Positions 27,134 to 35,902 of a stretch of 64,000 nucleotides of DNA are shown in pieces. This stretch comes from Parabacteroides hominis. GTDB lineage: Bacteria; Bacteroidota; Bacteroidia; Bacteroidales; Tannerellaceae. The position numbers were made by a program, and so were the translations under genes. How positions within the stretch are numbered: position 1 is the first letter of the stretch; the number at the start of each line of letters is the position of its first letter. The stretch is taken from contig NZ_JACOOJ010000002.1 in NCBI RefSeq assembly GCF_014287585.1, positions 124,001 through 188,000 on the forward strand. Reading direction: 5' to 3'. A model generated the notes under the pieces. The model did no database searches, was not told the origin of the DNA, and saw only the letters and a program-made list of their open reading frames with translations.

Positions 27134-27970
27134 ATGAAAAAGGTTCTATTTGTAGCAGTCTCCGCACTGCTTATCTGCACATCTTGTGTAACGAAGAAAA
27201 AGTATCTGCTGGCCGAGAACGGACGCCTGGAAGCCATCGCACGGGGAGACGACCTGCAGAACCAGCTTGTGAATTGCCGCAACAACAACGACGGCCTGAC
27301 CTCGCGCCTTTCCGTCCTCGAACGAGACACCACCCGCATGGGAAAGGACATCCGCAACTATCAGAGCATGTTGAGCACTAACATGACGGAACAGGAGAAG
27401 CTCAATTCCCTTTTAAGCCAGAAGATGAGCGAACTGGATGAACGCGAACGTACCATCAACGAGCTTCAGGACATGATAAACGCCCAGACCGAACGGGTGC
27501 AAAACCTCCTGAACAGCGTGAAAGACGCTCTCTTAGGTTTCAGCAGCGACGAACTGACCGTCAGGGAAAAAGATGGGAAAGTGTACGTCGCCATGTCGGA
27601 CAAGCTCCTGTTCGAATCAGGAAGCGCCCGTGTGGACAAGCGCGGGAAAGAGGCTTTGGCTAAACTCGCCGAAGTCCTGAACAAACAAACTGACATCGAC
27701 GTCTACATCGAAGGCCATACCGACAGCAAGCCGATCAACACCGCCCAGTTCAAAGACAACTGGGACCTTAGCGTGATACGCGCCACCTCCGTCGTCCGCA
27801 TCCTGACAAAAGACTACGGTGTCAATCCGTTGCAGATCCAACCGTGCGGCCGTGGAGAATTCATGCCGGTAGCCGATAACGAATCCGCCGACGGCCGTGC
27901 CAAGAACCGCCGTACGGAGATCATCATGGCTCCGAAATTAGATAAGCTGTATCGGATGTTGAATCAGTAA
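27134..27970 (+). CDS. OmpA-family peptidoglycan-associated lipoprotein
   Basis: The 278-aa protein has a lipoprotein signal with lipobox LICTSC (Cys about residue 18). A coiled-coil region follows (about 30-130, heptad-rich: ENGRLEAIARGDDLQNQL, MSELDERERTINELQDMI). The C-terminal OmpA domain (about 150-270) carries the peptidoglycan-binding motif GHTDSKPI-N-WDLSVIRATSVVRIL and NRRTEIIM. It likely links the outer membrane to peptidoglycan. It is divergent from nrfH over a 94-bp gap that contains the 18-bp palindrome. No other gene is in the unit; a long hairpin follows. Confidence 0.88.
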   Translation: MKKVLFVAVSALLICTSCVTKKKYLLAENGRLEAIARGDDLQNQLVNCRNNNDGLTSRLSVLERDTTRMGKDIRNYQSMLSTNMTEQEKLNSLLSQKMSELDERERTINELQDMINAQTERVQNLLNSVKDALLGFSSDELTVREKDGKVYVAMSDKLLFESGSARVDKRGKEALAKLAEVLNKQTDIDVYIEGHTDSKPINTAQFKDNWDLSVIRATSVVRILTKDYGVNPLQIQPCGRGEFMPVADNESADGRAKNRRTEIIMAPKLDKLYRMLNQ

Positions 27971-27997
27971 AAATCATAAAAAAGAAGATGTATCAAA

Positions 27998-28036
27998 TGC
28001 CCCTTGTCTCCGTGTTGAACACGGGAACAAGGGGCA
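27998..28036. terminator. Long GC-rich hairpin after the OmpA-like gene
   Basis: Arms TGCCCCTTGT (27998-28007) and ACAAGGGGCA (28027-28036) are perfect and the pairing continues inward through CCGTGTT/AACACGG. It lacks a good T-tract, so it is either a weak terminator or a REP-like element. The following stretch to 28294 holds no gene that I can support. Confidence 0.6.
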
Positions 28037-28294
28037 GGCCTTATCAATCAGATATTTGTACGGTCGATTCTAATGCGATACGGCATCAAGCGCAAGTACG
28101 GGACTGCTTGACACAGTACCGAATAAACAGGTTTCCCTTTATAAAACACGATCTACCACATGACCTTTTGTACACGCCATCTAAAGAATAAACAAAACAG
28201 ACTAAATACAAACACATTTTTTCATAACCTCTCTTTTTCGTTGCATATAAAATGATAATACAAAAAGGATATTGCAGAGGGGTTACAGGCTTTT

Positions 28295-29149
28295 TCAGTT
28301 AAGAGTTGCTGTAGCTTTCTGGTTACCTTCATTTATAACCAAAGTAACAACGGCTCTACTTCCAGGCAACAGATAAAGTTCCTTGAATTCACCATTCACA
28401 TCAGCGACCATGATAGGAAATACTAATTCCTTCCCATTTTCATCTATATAAGTTATTGTCACAGCATTATCCGTTGGAATAAAAACCCCCTTCGCCTTTC
28501 CCGATTCATCAAAAAGAGAAAACGGATATTTATCAGAGACAATCAAGTTTTCAAATCCACCATTCTGAAACGAATAAGTTCCGGACAGAGCAACTTTAGA
28601 AATATAGATATTATCTTTCGTCAATTTAACGGGTACATCGCTTCCTTCTTTGGATTTATGCACGACAATATCCAACGCTGCAAGACGTTCTTCCAAATTT
28701 ACCAAAACAGCAGTATCGACAGGGGCTGAAACCGACACACTCTTACTTGCTTTAAAACCACTAATATACCATTTATCCTGTTCTCGAAGATCGACAGATA
28801 ACGACAAATTTTCTTTATCCAATTGATCCGAATAAGGCCGATAAGAGATCAGGTCTAACGAAGATCCGTCCGAAGGCAACAGAACTACGTTAGAAACATC
28901 TGTCGGCTTTAAGTATGAAATGTCTCCCTTCCTTTCCACATTATATTCGCTGTTAAACTGATTTTCAGTACCAGTTTTAGAATCAAGCAACAAAACACCT
29001 ATTGATGCATCCGATTGCCACCATAATTCAGGACAAACTTTCAAACTCAAAGTACGTAGATCATTCGGCATCTGCAAATCATCGTTATCCGAACAAGCAT
29101 AAAAGGCTAACAACATCAAAGTTGCCATAAAATATCCAATCTGTTTCAT
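28295..29149 (-). CDS. Fimbrillin-family lipoprotein
   Basis: The 284-aa protein has a lipoprotein signal with lipobox FYACSD (Cys about residue 19). The rest is beta-rich with no catalytic motif. The segment order fits the Bacteroidales fimbrillin/Mfa-like superfamily: an N-terminal domain with hydrophobic strands (DVSNVVLLPSDGSSLDLISYRPYSD), a middle segment with LEERLAALDIVVHKS, and a C-terminal GSRAVVTLVINE. It could be a pilus subunit or a stand-alone surface lipoprotein. A TCTCTTTG element at 29174-29181 (minus) may be a separate promoter, as the upstream sugar transporter ends 61 bp away. Confidence 0.7.
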   Translation of the reverse strand: MKQIGYFMATLMLLAFYACSDNDDLQMPNDLRTLSLKVCPELWWQSDASIGVLLLDSKTGTENQFNSEYNVERKGDISYLKPTDVSNVVLLPSDGSSLDLISYRPYSDQLDKENLSLSVDLREQDKWYISGFKASKSVSVSAPVDTAVLVNLEERLAALDIVVHKSKEGSDVPVKLTKDNIYISKVALSGTYSFQNGGFENLIVSDKYPFSLFDESGKAKGVFIPTDNAVTITYIDENGKELVFPIMVADVNGEFKELYLLPGSRAVVTLVINEGNQKATATLN

Positions 29150-29210
29150 TATAATATGTTCTATAAGCTCTTACAAAGAGAAATATTTTATTATTGTCAA
29201 ACTATTTTTA

Positions 29211-30443
29211 CTATCCTCTTTTACACCTCAAGGCAAAGTACAGAATATACAAAAAAGCCGCCAGCGGGATCACGAACCCGACCGCCATGTTGTCCGCACC
29301 GATATATCCCATCAGCATCGGGGCAAAAGCGCCGCCTGCCACTCCCATCACAATATAGGAAGAAGCTTTCTTCGTGTAGGCTCCCATTCCTTCCAGGCCG
29401 AGGGCAAAGATCGTCGGGAACATAATAGACATGAAGAAGAAAGACAGATAAAGAGCATACAAAGAAACCGTACCGATAGAAACGACTACCAATGCCATAC
29501 AGATAGCATCCGCCAATGCAAACCACGTCAGGAGACGTGCCGGAGACATCCATTTCATCGTAAAGCTGCCGGACAGACGACCGATCATGAACAATGCCAT
29601 CCCTCCGAAAGCCAGGATGCGTGAAGCCTCGATATTTGTCATGGTGGTTTCGACTTCCGTCACATAGTTAATGAAGAAACTGAAAATCCCTGTCTGGGCG
29701 GCACAATAACAGAACTGCGCAACGATAGACCGGACAAACTGCGGATGCCTCCACATGGAGACAGCACCGGATGCGGGTGCATGTTCTTTTTCTTCCGCAT
29801 CCGTATCTTCTTCCACCTGTACTTCGGGTAGTTTGGTAAAGATGAAAAGAATGGCTACCAGCAAAACAACCGAGCCAACCAGGATATATGGTTTCGTCAG
29901 CGTAAACGGATCGCTCTCCTCGCCACCGAATATCAGCATGCCACCGACCAGCGGGCCTAATATCCAACCTAACCCGTTAAACGATTGAGACAAATTCAGG
30001 CGTTGCGCCCCCGATTCCTTCGGTCCTAAAATCGTGGAATAAGGATTGGCTGCCGTTTCTAAAATACACAATCCGCAGGCAATCACAAACAAAGCGACCA
30101 GGAACGGAGAAGCCGAATGCAGATAAGCCGCCGGAATAAAGGCAAAAGCACCTGCTGCAAACAAGCAAAGCCCTAAAATAATCCCTTTCTTATATCCGAA
30201 ACGCTTCATGAACATACCGGCAGGAAGCGCCATCAGGAAATAAGCGATATAGGTGGAGAACTGCACAAGGCCGCTCTCAGCTTTCGTCATCGTAAAGACA
30301 CCCTGAAAATGTTTATTCAATACGTCCAGCAACCCGTGGGCAAAGCCCCACAATAAAAACAGGCTGGTGATCAATATGAACGGGACAAGATAAGACTTCC
30401 CTCCGGGAGCGGAAAACAAAGTTTTCTGATTATTCTTTTTCAT
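29211..30443 (-). CDS. FucP-type sugar MFS transporter
   Basis: The 410-aa carrier has 12 membrane segments of the major facilitator superfamily. Features of the FucP/glucose-galactose subgroup are FLLWGFAHGLLDVLNKHFQ in helix 1, GLCILETAANPY in helix 4-5, RLNLSQSFNGLGWILGPLVGG, and the FPTIFALGLEGMG motif. It is an inner-membrane proton-coupled symporter for a hexose such as L-fucose, glucose or galactose; the sugar cannot be fixed here. Its start is 5 bp from the stop of the upstream DUF4153 gene, so the pair may be co-transcribed. Confidence 0.88.
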   Translation of the reverse strand: MKKNNQKTLFSAPGGKSYLVPFILITSLFLLWGFAHGLLDVLNKHFQGVFTMTKAESGLVQFSTYIAYFLMALPAGMFMKRFGYKKGIILGLCLFAAGAFAFIPAAYLHSASPFLVALFVIACGLCILETAANPYSTILGPKESGAQRLNLSQSFNGLGWILGPLVGGMLIFGGEESDPFTLTKPYILVGSVVLLVAILFIFTKLPEVQVEEDTDAEEKEHAPASGAVSMWRHPQFVRSIVAQFCYCAAQTGIFSFFINYVTEVETTMTNIEASRILAFGGMALFMIGRLSGSFTMKWMSPARLLTWFALADAICMALVVVSIGTVSLYALYLSFFFMSIMFPTIFALGLEGMGAYTKKASSYIVMGVAGGAFAPMLMGYIGADNMAVGFVIPLAAFLYILYFALRCKRG

Positions 30444-30448
30444 GCTTG

Positions 30449-31942
30449 CTATTTATTACGAGTCGGCAAAGATACTCTTTTTTTCAGATAATACCCTCCT
30501 CCCATATAAGAGACCGTATAAGCCGAATCCGGCGAACTGCGGTAGACAGAAATCTCGCCGAACACATACAGGGCCGAATCCAGATCCAGCCGGAGAATAT
30601 CCGGATATAAATCATCCGGGATCGAATCGGACGGAGCCAACCCGGCCTTCTCCATCTGGCGGAAAAGCAAAGAATCTCTTTCTGCTTCGAAAAGAATTAG
30701 TGAGTTTTTATCGCATAAATAGAAGGTGTCCATCTGTATCATGCTGTTTATCGGGCCTTCGTCATAGCGTCCGACAGCCTGGAGCGTTTCATATCCCGTA
30801 ATATCCAAAGGTGAATAATCGGTAATGGTTACATATTCATAATAATTACCCGGATTTGTCGGAATCGGATAATTGTCACGCTTTTCCTGCGAGATCCGTT
30901 CTATGTCCCTCGCTGTTATGCCTGGTATATACGTGACCAAGGACAACAAAACGACGGCAAGCACAGCCGCATACAAATAATGTGCGGTCCGTCGGAAAAA
31001 GAACAGCAGGACAGTCCCCGTCAGGATTGCGCCTACCACCACCAGATACACCCGCGCTTCCGTATATCCGTACTGGTTAATCCGGTAGAAAGTTCCCACC
31101 CAATACATGACCAACGCCGGAAGTACAGCCCAACCGGAATAGCGGTAAAACCAATCATAATATCTTCTCTCCAGGAACGGCTGGCAACTTTTCAGAATGA
31201 ATGTAGCCGAAATAAAACTGACGACAATATAAGCAACCGCACCTTTGGGCAAGGACCACAAAACGGCCACTTTGACAAAATAGAGATACAAGATAACCGC
31301 ATATATCAGCAAGGCCGGCGAAAGGACGTAATTCAGCAATACATCGAACAGTTTGTTCACGCCTTCCTCCTCCTCTTTCTCCCGGTTAAACAAAAGGAAC
31401 AACAACGGCAATATCCCTGCAAATGCGATACTGGACGAATAGGCCATAAACCTCCGTTCCCCATATTGCCATATCTCAAAAATATACTGGATCGAATAAT
31501 AGATGGAGATAGAAAGCAGCCAAGCAATCCCGGCCAGCAATCCGGCAGAAAGCATCGCCCGAAGGTAACAAAGCCCTTTCCTGACAAACCTATCGTTATC
31601 CCGTCTCCAGTCGCACACCAGATACAGCAGTTGCACTACTACGAGCGTCACCCAATAGAAAACAGACCAGAAATCTTTCTCCTTCCAGAAAAACGGAATA
31701 AAGAACAACACAGACAGATAATAGGCAAAACGCCAGCGCGATCCTTCCGTCATCGAATTCAATGTACAGGTAATCAGGAATAAGACCGGGAAGTAATAAA
31801 CGACAACAGCCAGTCTTGCACAAGATGTCTCATACAGCGCGCAACCGAAACAGCAAAATAAAACAGACAGAACTACCTCTGCCGGATTGTGCCGCACTGC
31901 TATCTGTAAACGTTTGAGAAGAGCCTCTATTTTCTTTTTCAT
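30449..31942 (-). CDS. DUF4153 family membrane protein
   Basis: The 497-aa protein has about 10-12 predicted membrane segments from residue 20 to 340, followed by a soluble C-terminal domain of about 130 residues (RISQEKRDNYPIPTNPGNYYEYVTITD, ETLQAVGRYDEG). The layout and the ISIYYSIQYIFEIW segment fit the Bacteroidota DUF4153 family, of unknown function. The protein is probably in the inner membrane with the C-terminal domain outside. It is followed after 5 bp by the sugar transporter gene. No role can be proposed. Confidence 0.75.
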   Translation of the reverse strand: MKKKIEALLKRLQIAVRHNPAEVVLSVLFCCFGCALYETSCARLAVVVYYFPVLFLITCTLNSMTEGSRWRFAYYLSVLFFIPFFWKEKDFWSVFYWVTLVVVQLLYLVCDWRRDNDRFVRKGLCYLRAMLSAGLLAGIAWLLSISIYYSIQYIFEIWQYGERRFMAYSSSIAFAGILPLLFLLFNREKEEEEGVNKLFDVLLNYVLSPALLIYAVILYLYFVKVAVLWSLPKGAVAYIVVSFISATFILKSCQPFLERRYYDWFYRYSGWAVLPALVMYWVGTFYRINQYGYTEARVYLVVVGAILTGTVLLFFFRRTAHYLYAAVLAVVLLSLVTYIPGITARDIERISQEKRDNYPIPTNPGNYYEYVTITDYSPLDITGYETLQAVGRYDEGPINSMIQMDTFYLCDKNSLILFEAERDSLLFRQMEKAGLAPSDSIPDDLYPDILRLDLDSALYVFGEISVYRSSPDSAYTVSYMGGGYYLKKRVSLPTRNK

Positions 31943-32280
31943 ACCTTCAATATTTATGATTAGGCCATAAAGATAAGCGTTATTGCTTTTCTGTCACTAT
32001 TTACATGCCAAAATGGTTCCTTTTCTGCCAAATTTTCCTACAGGCACTCTCCATTAACAATCCCATTTTCAAACACATAGATCCATACGAGTAAGCCTGT
32101 TTACCTAAAATCATGGCCTCCGGAAAAGGTTTTCAACTTCGTTTATCATCCTTTATCCATATTAACGCCGGACACATTAATCTGGCATGCCTTTTGAAGT
32201 TGGTATAGTGCTTTCGGGTTAGAAAAGACGAGAGCGGAAAAGAATATAAATGTTTAATTAAATAATTGGAGGACTGTATT
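31943..32280. other. Gene-free region between DUF4153 and hsp20
   Basis: These 338 bp hold no supported ORF. A near-sigma-54 string TGGCATG-CCTT-TTGA at 32183-32198 lacks the key C of the -12 box. TTGGAGGAC just before 32281 is a good ribosome-binding site for hsp20. No TAnnTTTG element was found. Confidence 0.6.
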
Positions 32281-32709
32281 ATGACACCGATGAGAAGAAG
32301 TCAAAATTGGCTACCGTATGTATTCAATGATTTATTTGACAACGACTGGATGATTAAAGCAAACTCTACAGCTCCAGCCATCAATGTGATTGAATCGGAA
32401 AAGGACTATCGAGTAGAGGTTGCTGCTCCGGGCATGACAAAAGACGATTTCAACATCCGTATCGACGAGAACGACAATCTGGTCGTATCGATGGAGAAAA
32501 AAGAAGAAAAGAACGAAGAAAAGAAAGAAGGACGCTATCTGAGACGCGAATTCTCCTATAGCAAATTCCAGCAAACAATGGTTCTTCCTGAAAATGCAGA
32601 GAAAGAAAAGATCGAAGCAAAAGTCGAGAATGGTGTGTTGAACATCATCATCCCGAAAATGAGCGAGGAAGCAGCCAAGAAAGCTGAAAAGATTATTGAA
32701 ATCAAATAA
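32281..32709 (+). CDS. Small heat-shock protein, Hsp20/alpha-crystallin family
   Basis: The 142-aa ATP-independent holdase has an N-terminal arm (MTPMRRSQNWLPYVFNDLF) and an alpha-crystallin domain (about residues 33-130: APAINVIESEKDYRVEVAAPGMTKDDFNIRIDE). The strands end with the family motif ENGVLNIIIPK, and a short tail follows. A run of K/E (MEKKEEKNEEKKEG) forms the mid-domain loop. The start at 32281 is chosen because it has GGAGGA seven to twelve bases upstream and matches family length. It is a single-gene unit ended by a strong hairpin. Confidence 0.92.
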   Translation: MTPMRRSQNWLPYVFNDLFDNDWMIKANSTAPAINVIESEKDYRVEVAAPGMTKDDFNIRIDENDNLVVSMEKKEEKNEEKKEGRYLRREFSYSKFQQTMVLPENAEKEKIEAKVENGVLNIIIPKMSEEAAKKAEKIIEIK

Positions 32710-32738
32710 TCTGTTTGTCCTTTATAAACGAAAGGCTA

Positions 32739-32796
32739 TAATGGTTTGTTTTATTGGAAAAATATTATCCGGATAAAGCAAACCATTATTTTTTTA
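32739..32796 (+). terminator. Terminator of hsp20
   Basis: A stem of about 18 bp (32739-32757 with 32769-32788, including G-T pairs) is followed by a run of T to 32796. Confidence 0.85.
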
Positions 32797-32800
32797 TCTA

Positions 32801-32808
32801 TATCTTTG
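32801..32808 (+). promoter_or_regulatory. -7 element of the ferritin gene
   Basis: TATCTTTG matches TAnnTTTG, 56 nt before ATG 32864. It lies directly behind the hsp20 terminator. Confidence 0.6.
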
Positions 32809-32863
32809 CCTGTATAAAATTGTATTGTATTATAAATCTAATAGAAAGAAAGGAAACAGAATT

Positions 32864-33346
32864 ATGATTTTAAGCAAAAAATTATCTGAAGCATTTAACG
32901 CACAGGTCAATGCAGAAATGTGGTCATCTAACTTGTATCTGTCCATGTCCGTACATTTCCAGAAATTGGGATTGAACGGTTTCGCACACTGGATGAAAAA
33001 ACAAGCAGACGAAGAACTGGAACATGCCCATAAATTGATTGACTTCGCAATCGATCGTGGTGGTGATATCACAATCGGCCAAATTAATGTTGTACCTACT
33101 GCATGGGGCAGCGTCATAGAGTTATTCGAACACGTTTACAAACACGAATGCTACGTTTCCGAACTGATCGACAAAATGGTCGATATCGCTGAAGAAGAAA
33201 AAGATCACGCCTCAAGAGACTTCCTCTTCTGGTTCGTTCGTGAACAGGTTGAAGAAGAATCTACAGCCAAAGATATCGTAGACCAGTTGAAGAACTACGG
33301 CGAATGCCACATCGGCATTCTTGACCACAGATTGGGCAAAAGATAA
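32864..33346 (+). CDS. ftnA: Bacterial ferritin (FtnA type)
   Basis: The 160-aa four-helix iron-storage protein has ferroxidase ligands E18 (NAEMWSSNLYLSM), E51 and H54 (KKQADEELEHAHK), further acidic residues in ECYVSELIDKMVDIAEEEKDH, and Q in WFVREQVEEE. Twenty-four copies form a cage that oxidises and stores iron. I start at 32864 (MILSKKLSEAFNAQ) because the longer frame from 32825 adds a basic stretch not found in ferritins and lies across the transcript leader. It is a single gene with its own promoter and a bidirectional hairpin after it. It may serve in oxidative-stress protection, in keeping with the peroxiredoxin about 6 kb away. Confidence 0.95.
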   Translation: MILSKKLSEAFNAQVNAEMWSSNLYLSMSVHFQKLGLNGFAHWMKKQADEELEHAHKLIDFAIDRGGDITIGQINVVPTAWGSVIELFEHVYKHECYVSELIDKMVDIAEEEKDHASRDFLFWFVREQVEEESTAKDIVDQLKNYGECHIGILDHRLGKR

Positions 33347-33347
33347 A

Positions 33348-33404
33348 AACAATGGACAATGGACAATTAAAAGATGCGAGTGTGTCAACTAATTGTCCAT
33401 TGTT
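33348..33404. terminator. Hairpin between convergent ferritin and SGNH hydrolase genes
   Basis: Perfect 13-bp arms AACAATGGACAAT (33348-33360) and ATTGTCCATTGTT (33392-33404) lie around a 31-nt loop. The left arm's ATGGACA is directly repeated, so alternative pairings exist. The right arm overlaps the hydrolase stop codon. Confidence 0.65.
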
Positions 33405-34179
33405 AATTCTCAATAATATCAAGTATCGCTTTTCCCCACAACTCACCCAAGGCTGCTGCTCCTTTCTGATTAGGATGCAGATAGAAAGTTCCGGCATTTC
33501 CTTTTTCGGGGAATAGTTCGCCTTTATAATGCACCTTGAAATAATCGAAACCATCCGTATCTCCCATAAAGACCTGTCCGGGAAAACGTTTGGAATAATC
33601 AAGCACCAAGGCTTGCAACTCCGGATAATAGCTCTGTAGACGATTCAAACCCTCTTCCAGATATTTAGCTCCATTGTACGTATTCGGGCTATACCACACC
33701 GGACGATGCAACACGATCTTGCAATCCGGATATAGAGCCAGCAATTTGTCGATAATCGTTTTCATATTCTCATAATACTTGGCAGGAGAGGCCGGAGCCC
33801 CGTTCGGTCCTGTAATGGCGCTGTCGTTCGTCCCAAGCATAACGGAAAAGATCAATGTAGCCCAAGTTTCATCTTTGAACTGGTCGGCAACCTGGACTAC
33901 CTTCGGGAAAAGGGATTCGGTTTGAGGAAGAAAATCAAGAGTCGTACTTCCGCTCACTCCCTGATTGGAATAACGGACAGTCCCGACAGCAGGCTGCCTG
34001 CGCAGATACAAAGCGGCTTTCACAGGAGGTGCATCGTGCCTCGGATTTTCCAACAAAACCCCCTGCGTTATACTGTTTCCGATAAATACTATATTCAGGT
34101 TCTTCTTTTCCTCCCCCACCATATAACAACTGATTGTCATACACAACAACAAACCTATAATTTTCCGAATATCCTTCAT
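33403..34179 (-). CDS. SGNH/GDSL-family hydrolase, secreted
   Basis: The 258-aa esterase/lipase-fold protein has an N-terminal signal (IIGLLLCMTISCYMVG; the Cys may be a lipobox). SGNH blocks: I with the nucleophile Ser in IVFIGNSITQG, II Gly in SNQGVSGSTT, III Asn in LGTNDSA and V with His in YLHPNQKGAAALG. Homologues remove acyl or acetyl groups from glycans or lipids; the substrate is unknown. It ends at the hairpin shared with ferritin and lies 16 bp downstream of the betaine transporter gene on the same strand, so read-through from that operon is possible. Confidence 0.88.
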   Translation of the reverse strand: MKDIRKIIGLLLCMTISCYMVGEEKKNLNIVFIGNSITQGVLLENPRHDAPPVKAALYLRRQPAVGTVRYSNQGVSGSTTLDFLPQTESLFPKVVQVADQFKDETWATLIFSVMLGTNDSAITGPNGAPASPAKYYENMKTIIDKLLALYPDCKIVLHRPVWYSPNTYNGAKYLEEGLNRLQSYYPELQALVLDYSKRFPGQVFMGDTDGFDYFKVHYKGELFPEKGNAGTFYLHPNQKGAAALGELWGKAILDIIEN

Positions 34180-34195
34180 AATTCAATCTTTCCTA

Positions 34196-35068
34196 CTACT
34201 CTGCGAATGTAGGAAAAAATTCATTAACTTCCGGATGTTCGGACAACCAAATTTTAGCTCCTTCCTCCTCATGCATAGGATGCCCTTCCACCAAATCCAT
34301 CAATTCGCTCAATTGGTCATTATCGAGAGAAAAGTTCCGGAAAAAAGCGGCGGCATACGGATCTTTTTCAGAGAACCCTTTGGTAGCCATAATCTGAATG
34401 TGTTCGGCATCGCCATACTGCTTCTGCGGATCATCCAGAAACTTGAGGTCGTAGCGGGAGAACATCCAGTGAGGCGTCCAGCCGGTTACCACGATCCATT
34501 CCTTGTTCTCGATCGACTTCTGCAGGAATGCGACCATTGTCGAACCGCTCGAAGGTTTCAAGGTCAGCTCGACCGGATATTCCCGAATGACACGTTCAGT
34601 CTCGTTCATCAGGCCGGCTCCTACGTCGATACCGATTATCTCGTTGCGAAATTCATCTTTATGCTCATTCAATTCATCTATGGAACCGATCGTGACATAC
34701 GAAGGGACTACCAGCCCCATCTTGGCATTTTTGTAGGCCACACCTAACGTTTCCAGGTGATCGCCATATTTCTTTATATAATCGGCATGCGTAGCCGGAA
34801 GCCAGGAATCCATAAAGACATCGACTTTGCCAGCCGCCATCGAGACAAAGACCGGCGCGATATCCGCATTTCGCAGTATCACGTCATACCCTTTGCTCTC
34901 AAGCATGACTTTCGCCAGATAGCTCATTGCAATTCCTTCCGACCAGTTTACATAACCGATCGAGACCTGTTTCCTGTCTTTCGAGGAATTGCTGCAATCT
35001 GCGAACATCATCATGAAGGCAACAATAAGGGATAAATTTATAATGATAATCAATCTTCTCATAAACAC
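34196..35068 (-). CDS. Glycine betaine/proline-type ABC transporter, substrate-binding lipoprotein
   Basis: The 290-aa protein has an N-terminal lipoprotein signal ending FADCSNSSK. It is an OpuAC/ProX-type periplasmic-binding protein: VNWSEGIAMSYLAKVMLESKGYDV, DVFMDSWLPATHADYIKKYG and VTGWTPHWMFSRYDLKFLDDP. The conserved tryptophans form the cage for quaternary ammonium groups of betaine or related solutes. It is the third gene of a three-gene transporter operon (ATPase, permease, binding protein) serving osmoprotection. An internal ATG two codons in (MRRLIIIINL) is an alternative start. Confidence 0.9.
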   Translation of the reverse strand: MFMRRLIIIINLSLIVAFMMMFADCSNSSKDRKQVSIGYVNWSEGIAMSYLAKVMLESKGYDVILRNADIAPVFVSMAAGKVDVFMDSWLPATHADYIKKYGDHLETLGVAYKNAKMGLVVPSYVTIGSIDELNEHKDEFRNEIIGIDVGAGLMNETERVIREYPVELTLKPSSGSTMVAFLQKSIENKEWIVVTGWTPHWMFSRYDLKFLDDPQKQYGDAEHIQIMATKGFSEKDPYAAAFFRNFSLDNDQLSELMDLVEGHPMHEEEGAKIWLSEHPEVNEFFPTFAE

Positions 35069-35086
35069 TTTTCTTTTTATCTGTTT

Positions 35087-35902
35087 TTACTTTCTACGGA
35101 CAAAACCCTGCGTAATACGATCCAGGACGATCGCCAGAATCACGACGGCTATACCGCCTTCGAAGCCAAGTCCGATTTTCATTTGTGTGATCCCCTTCAA
35201 TACGATCTCACCCAATCCGCCGGCCGAAATCATGGCCGCTATCACAACCATGGACAGAGCCATCATGATCGTCTGGTTCACCCCTGCCATAATGGTCGGC
35301 AAGGCCAACGGAAGCTGCACCTTAAAAAGAAGCTGTCCCGAAGTGGCCCCGAACGAGCGGGTCGCCTCGACAATATCATCCGGAACCTGACGGATACCTA
35401 AGTCGGTAAGGCGGACAACCGGAGGCATGGCGAATATCACGGTGGCAAAAGCGCCCGGAACAGGCCCTAACCCGAAAAACAGGACAGCCGGAATCAAGTA
35501 CACGAAAGCAGGCATCGTTTGCATCAGGTCCAGAACCGGACGGATCACTTTAGCCGCCTTATCGTTCCGTCCGGTCCAGATTCCGAGCGGGACACCGAAC
35601 AGCAGGGCGATGATCGTCGACGACAAGACAAGCGCCACGGTCTGCATAGTCTGTACCCAAAATCCCATTCCCCAGATCAAAAGTAATCCGAGCAAAGTCA
35701 GGACAGCAGTACCCTTTCCGGCTTTCCACCAAGCCAAAGCAGCTATTCCCGCAATCATCAGGTAGAACGGGATCCACATCAGGATTCCCTGGAAACCGTC
35801 GATAAAGCCGCCCACGATGTTATTAATCACATCGAAAAGGCCGGCAAAGTTTTCCGTCAGCCAGTTAATGGCTATTTCTATATATTTTCCGATATTTATC
35901 AT
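35087..35902 (-). CDS. Glycine betaine/proline-type ABC transporter permease
   Basis: The 271-aa inner-membrane channel has about six helices (35-60, 65-85, 90-115, 135-160, 200-225, 240-262). The binding-protein-dependent permease loop is FGATSGQLLFKVQLPLALPTIMAGVNQTIMMALSM, matching ProW/OpuAB. The start overlaps the ATPase stop by four bases (35899-35902), giving coupled translation. It moves betaine-like solutes with ATP hydrolysis by the OpuAA-type partner. Confidence 0.93.
   Translation of the reverse strand: MINIGKYIEIAINWLTENFAGLFDVINNIVGGFIDGFQGILMWIPFYLMIAGIAALAWWKAGKGTAVLTLLGLLLIWGMGFWVQTMQTVALVLSSTIIALLFGVPLGIWTGRNDKAAKVIRPVLDLMQTMPAFVYLIPAVLFFGLGPVPGAFATVIFAMPPVVRLTDLGIRQVPDDIVEATRSFGATSGQLLFKVQLPLALPTIMAGVNQTIMMALSMVVIAAMISAGGLGEIVLKGITQMKIGLGFEGGIAVVILAIVLDRITQGFVRRK

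Noticed and set aside
27988..28191. 67-codon ORF after the OmpA-like gene
   Set aside because: It runs through the long hairpin and has no protein-like pattern.
32183..32198. Sigma-54-like string TGGCATG-CCTT-TTGA upstream of hsp20
   Set aside because: The -12 box has GA where the near-invariant GC is needed, and no activator gene is near.
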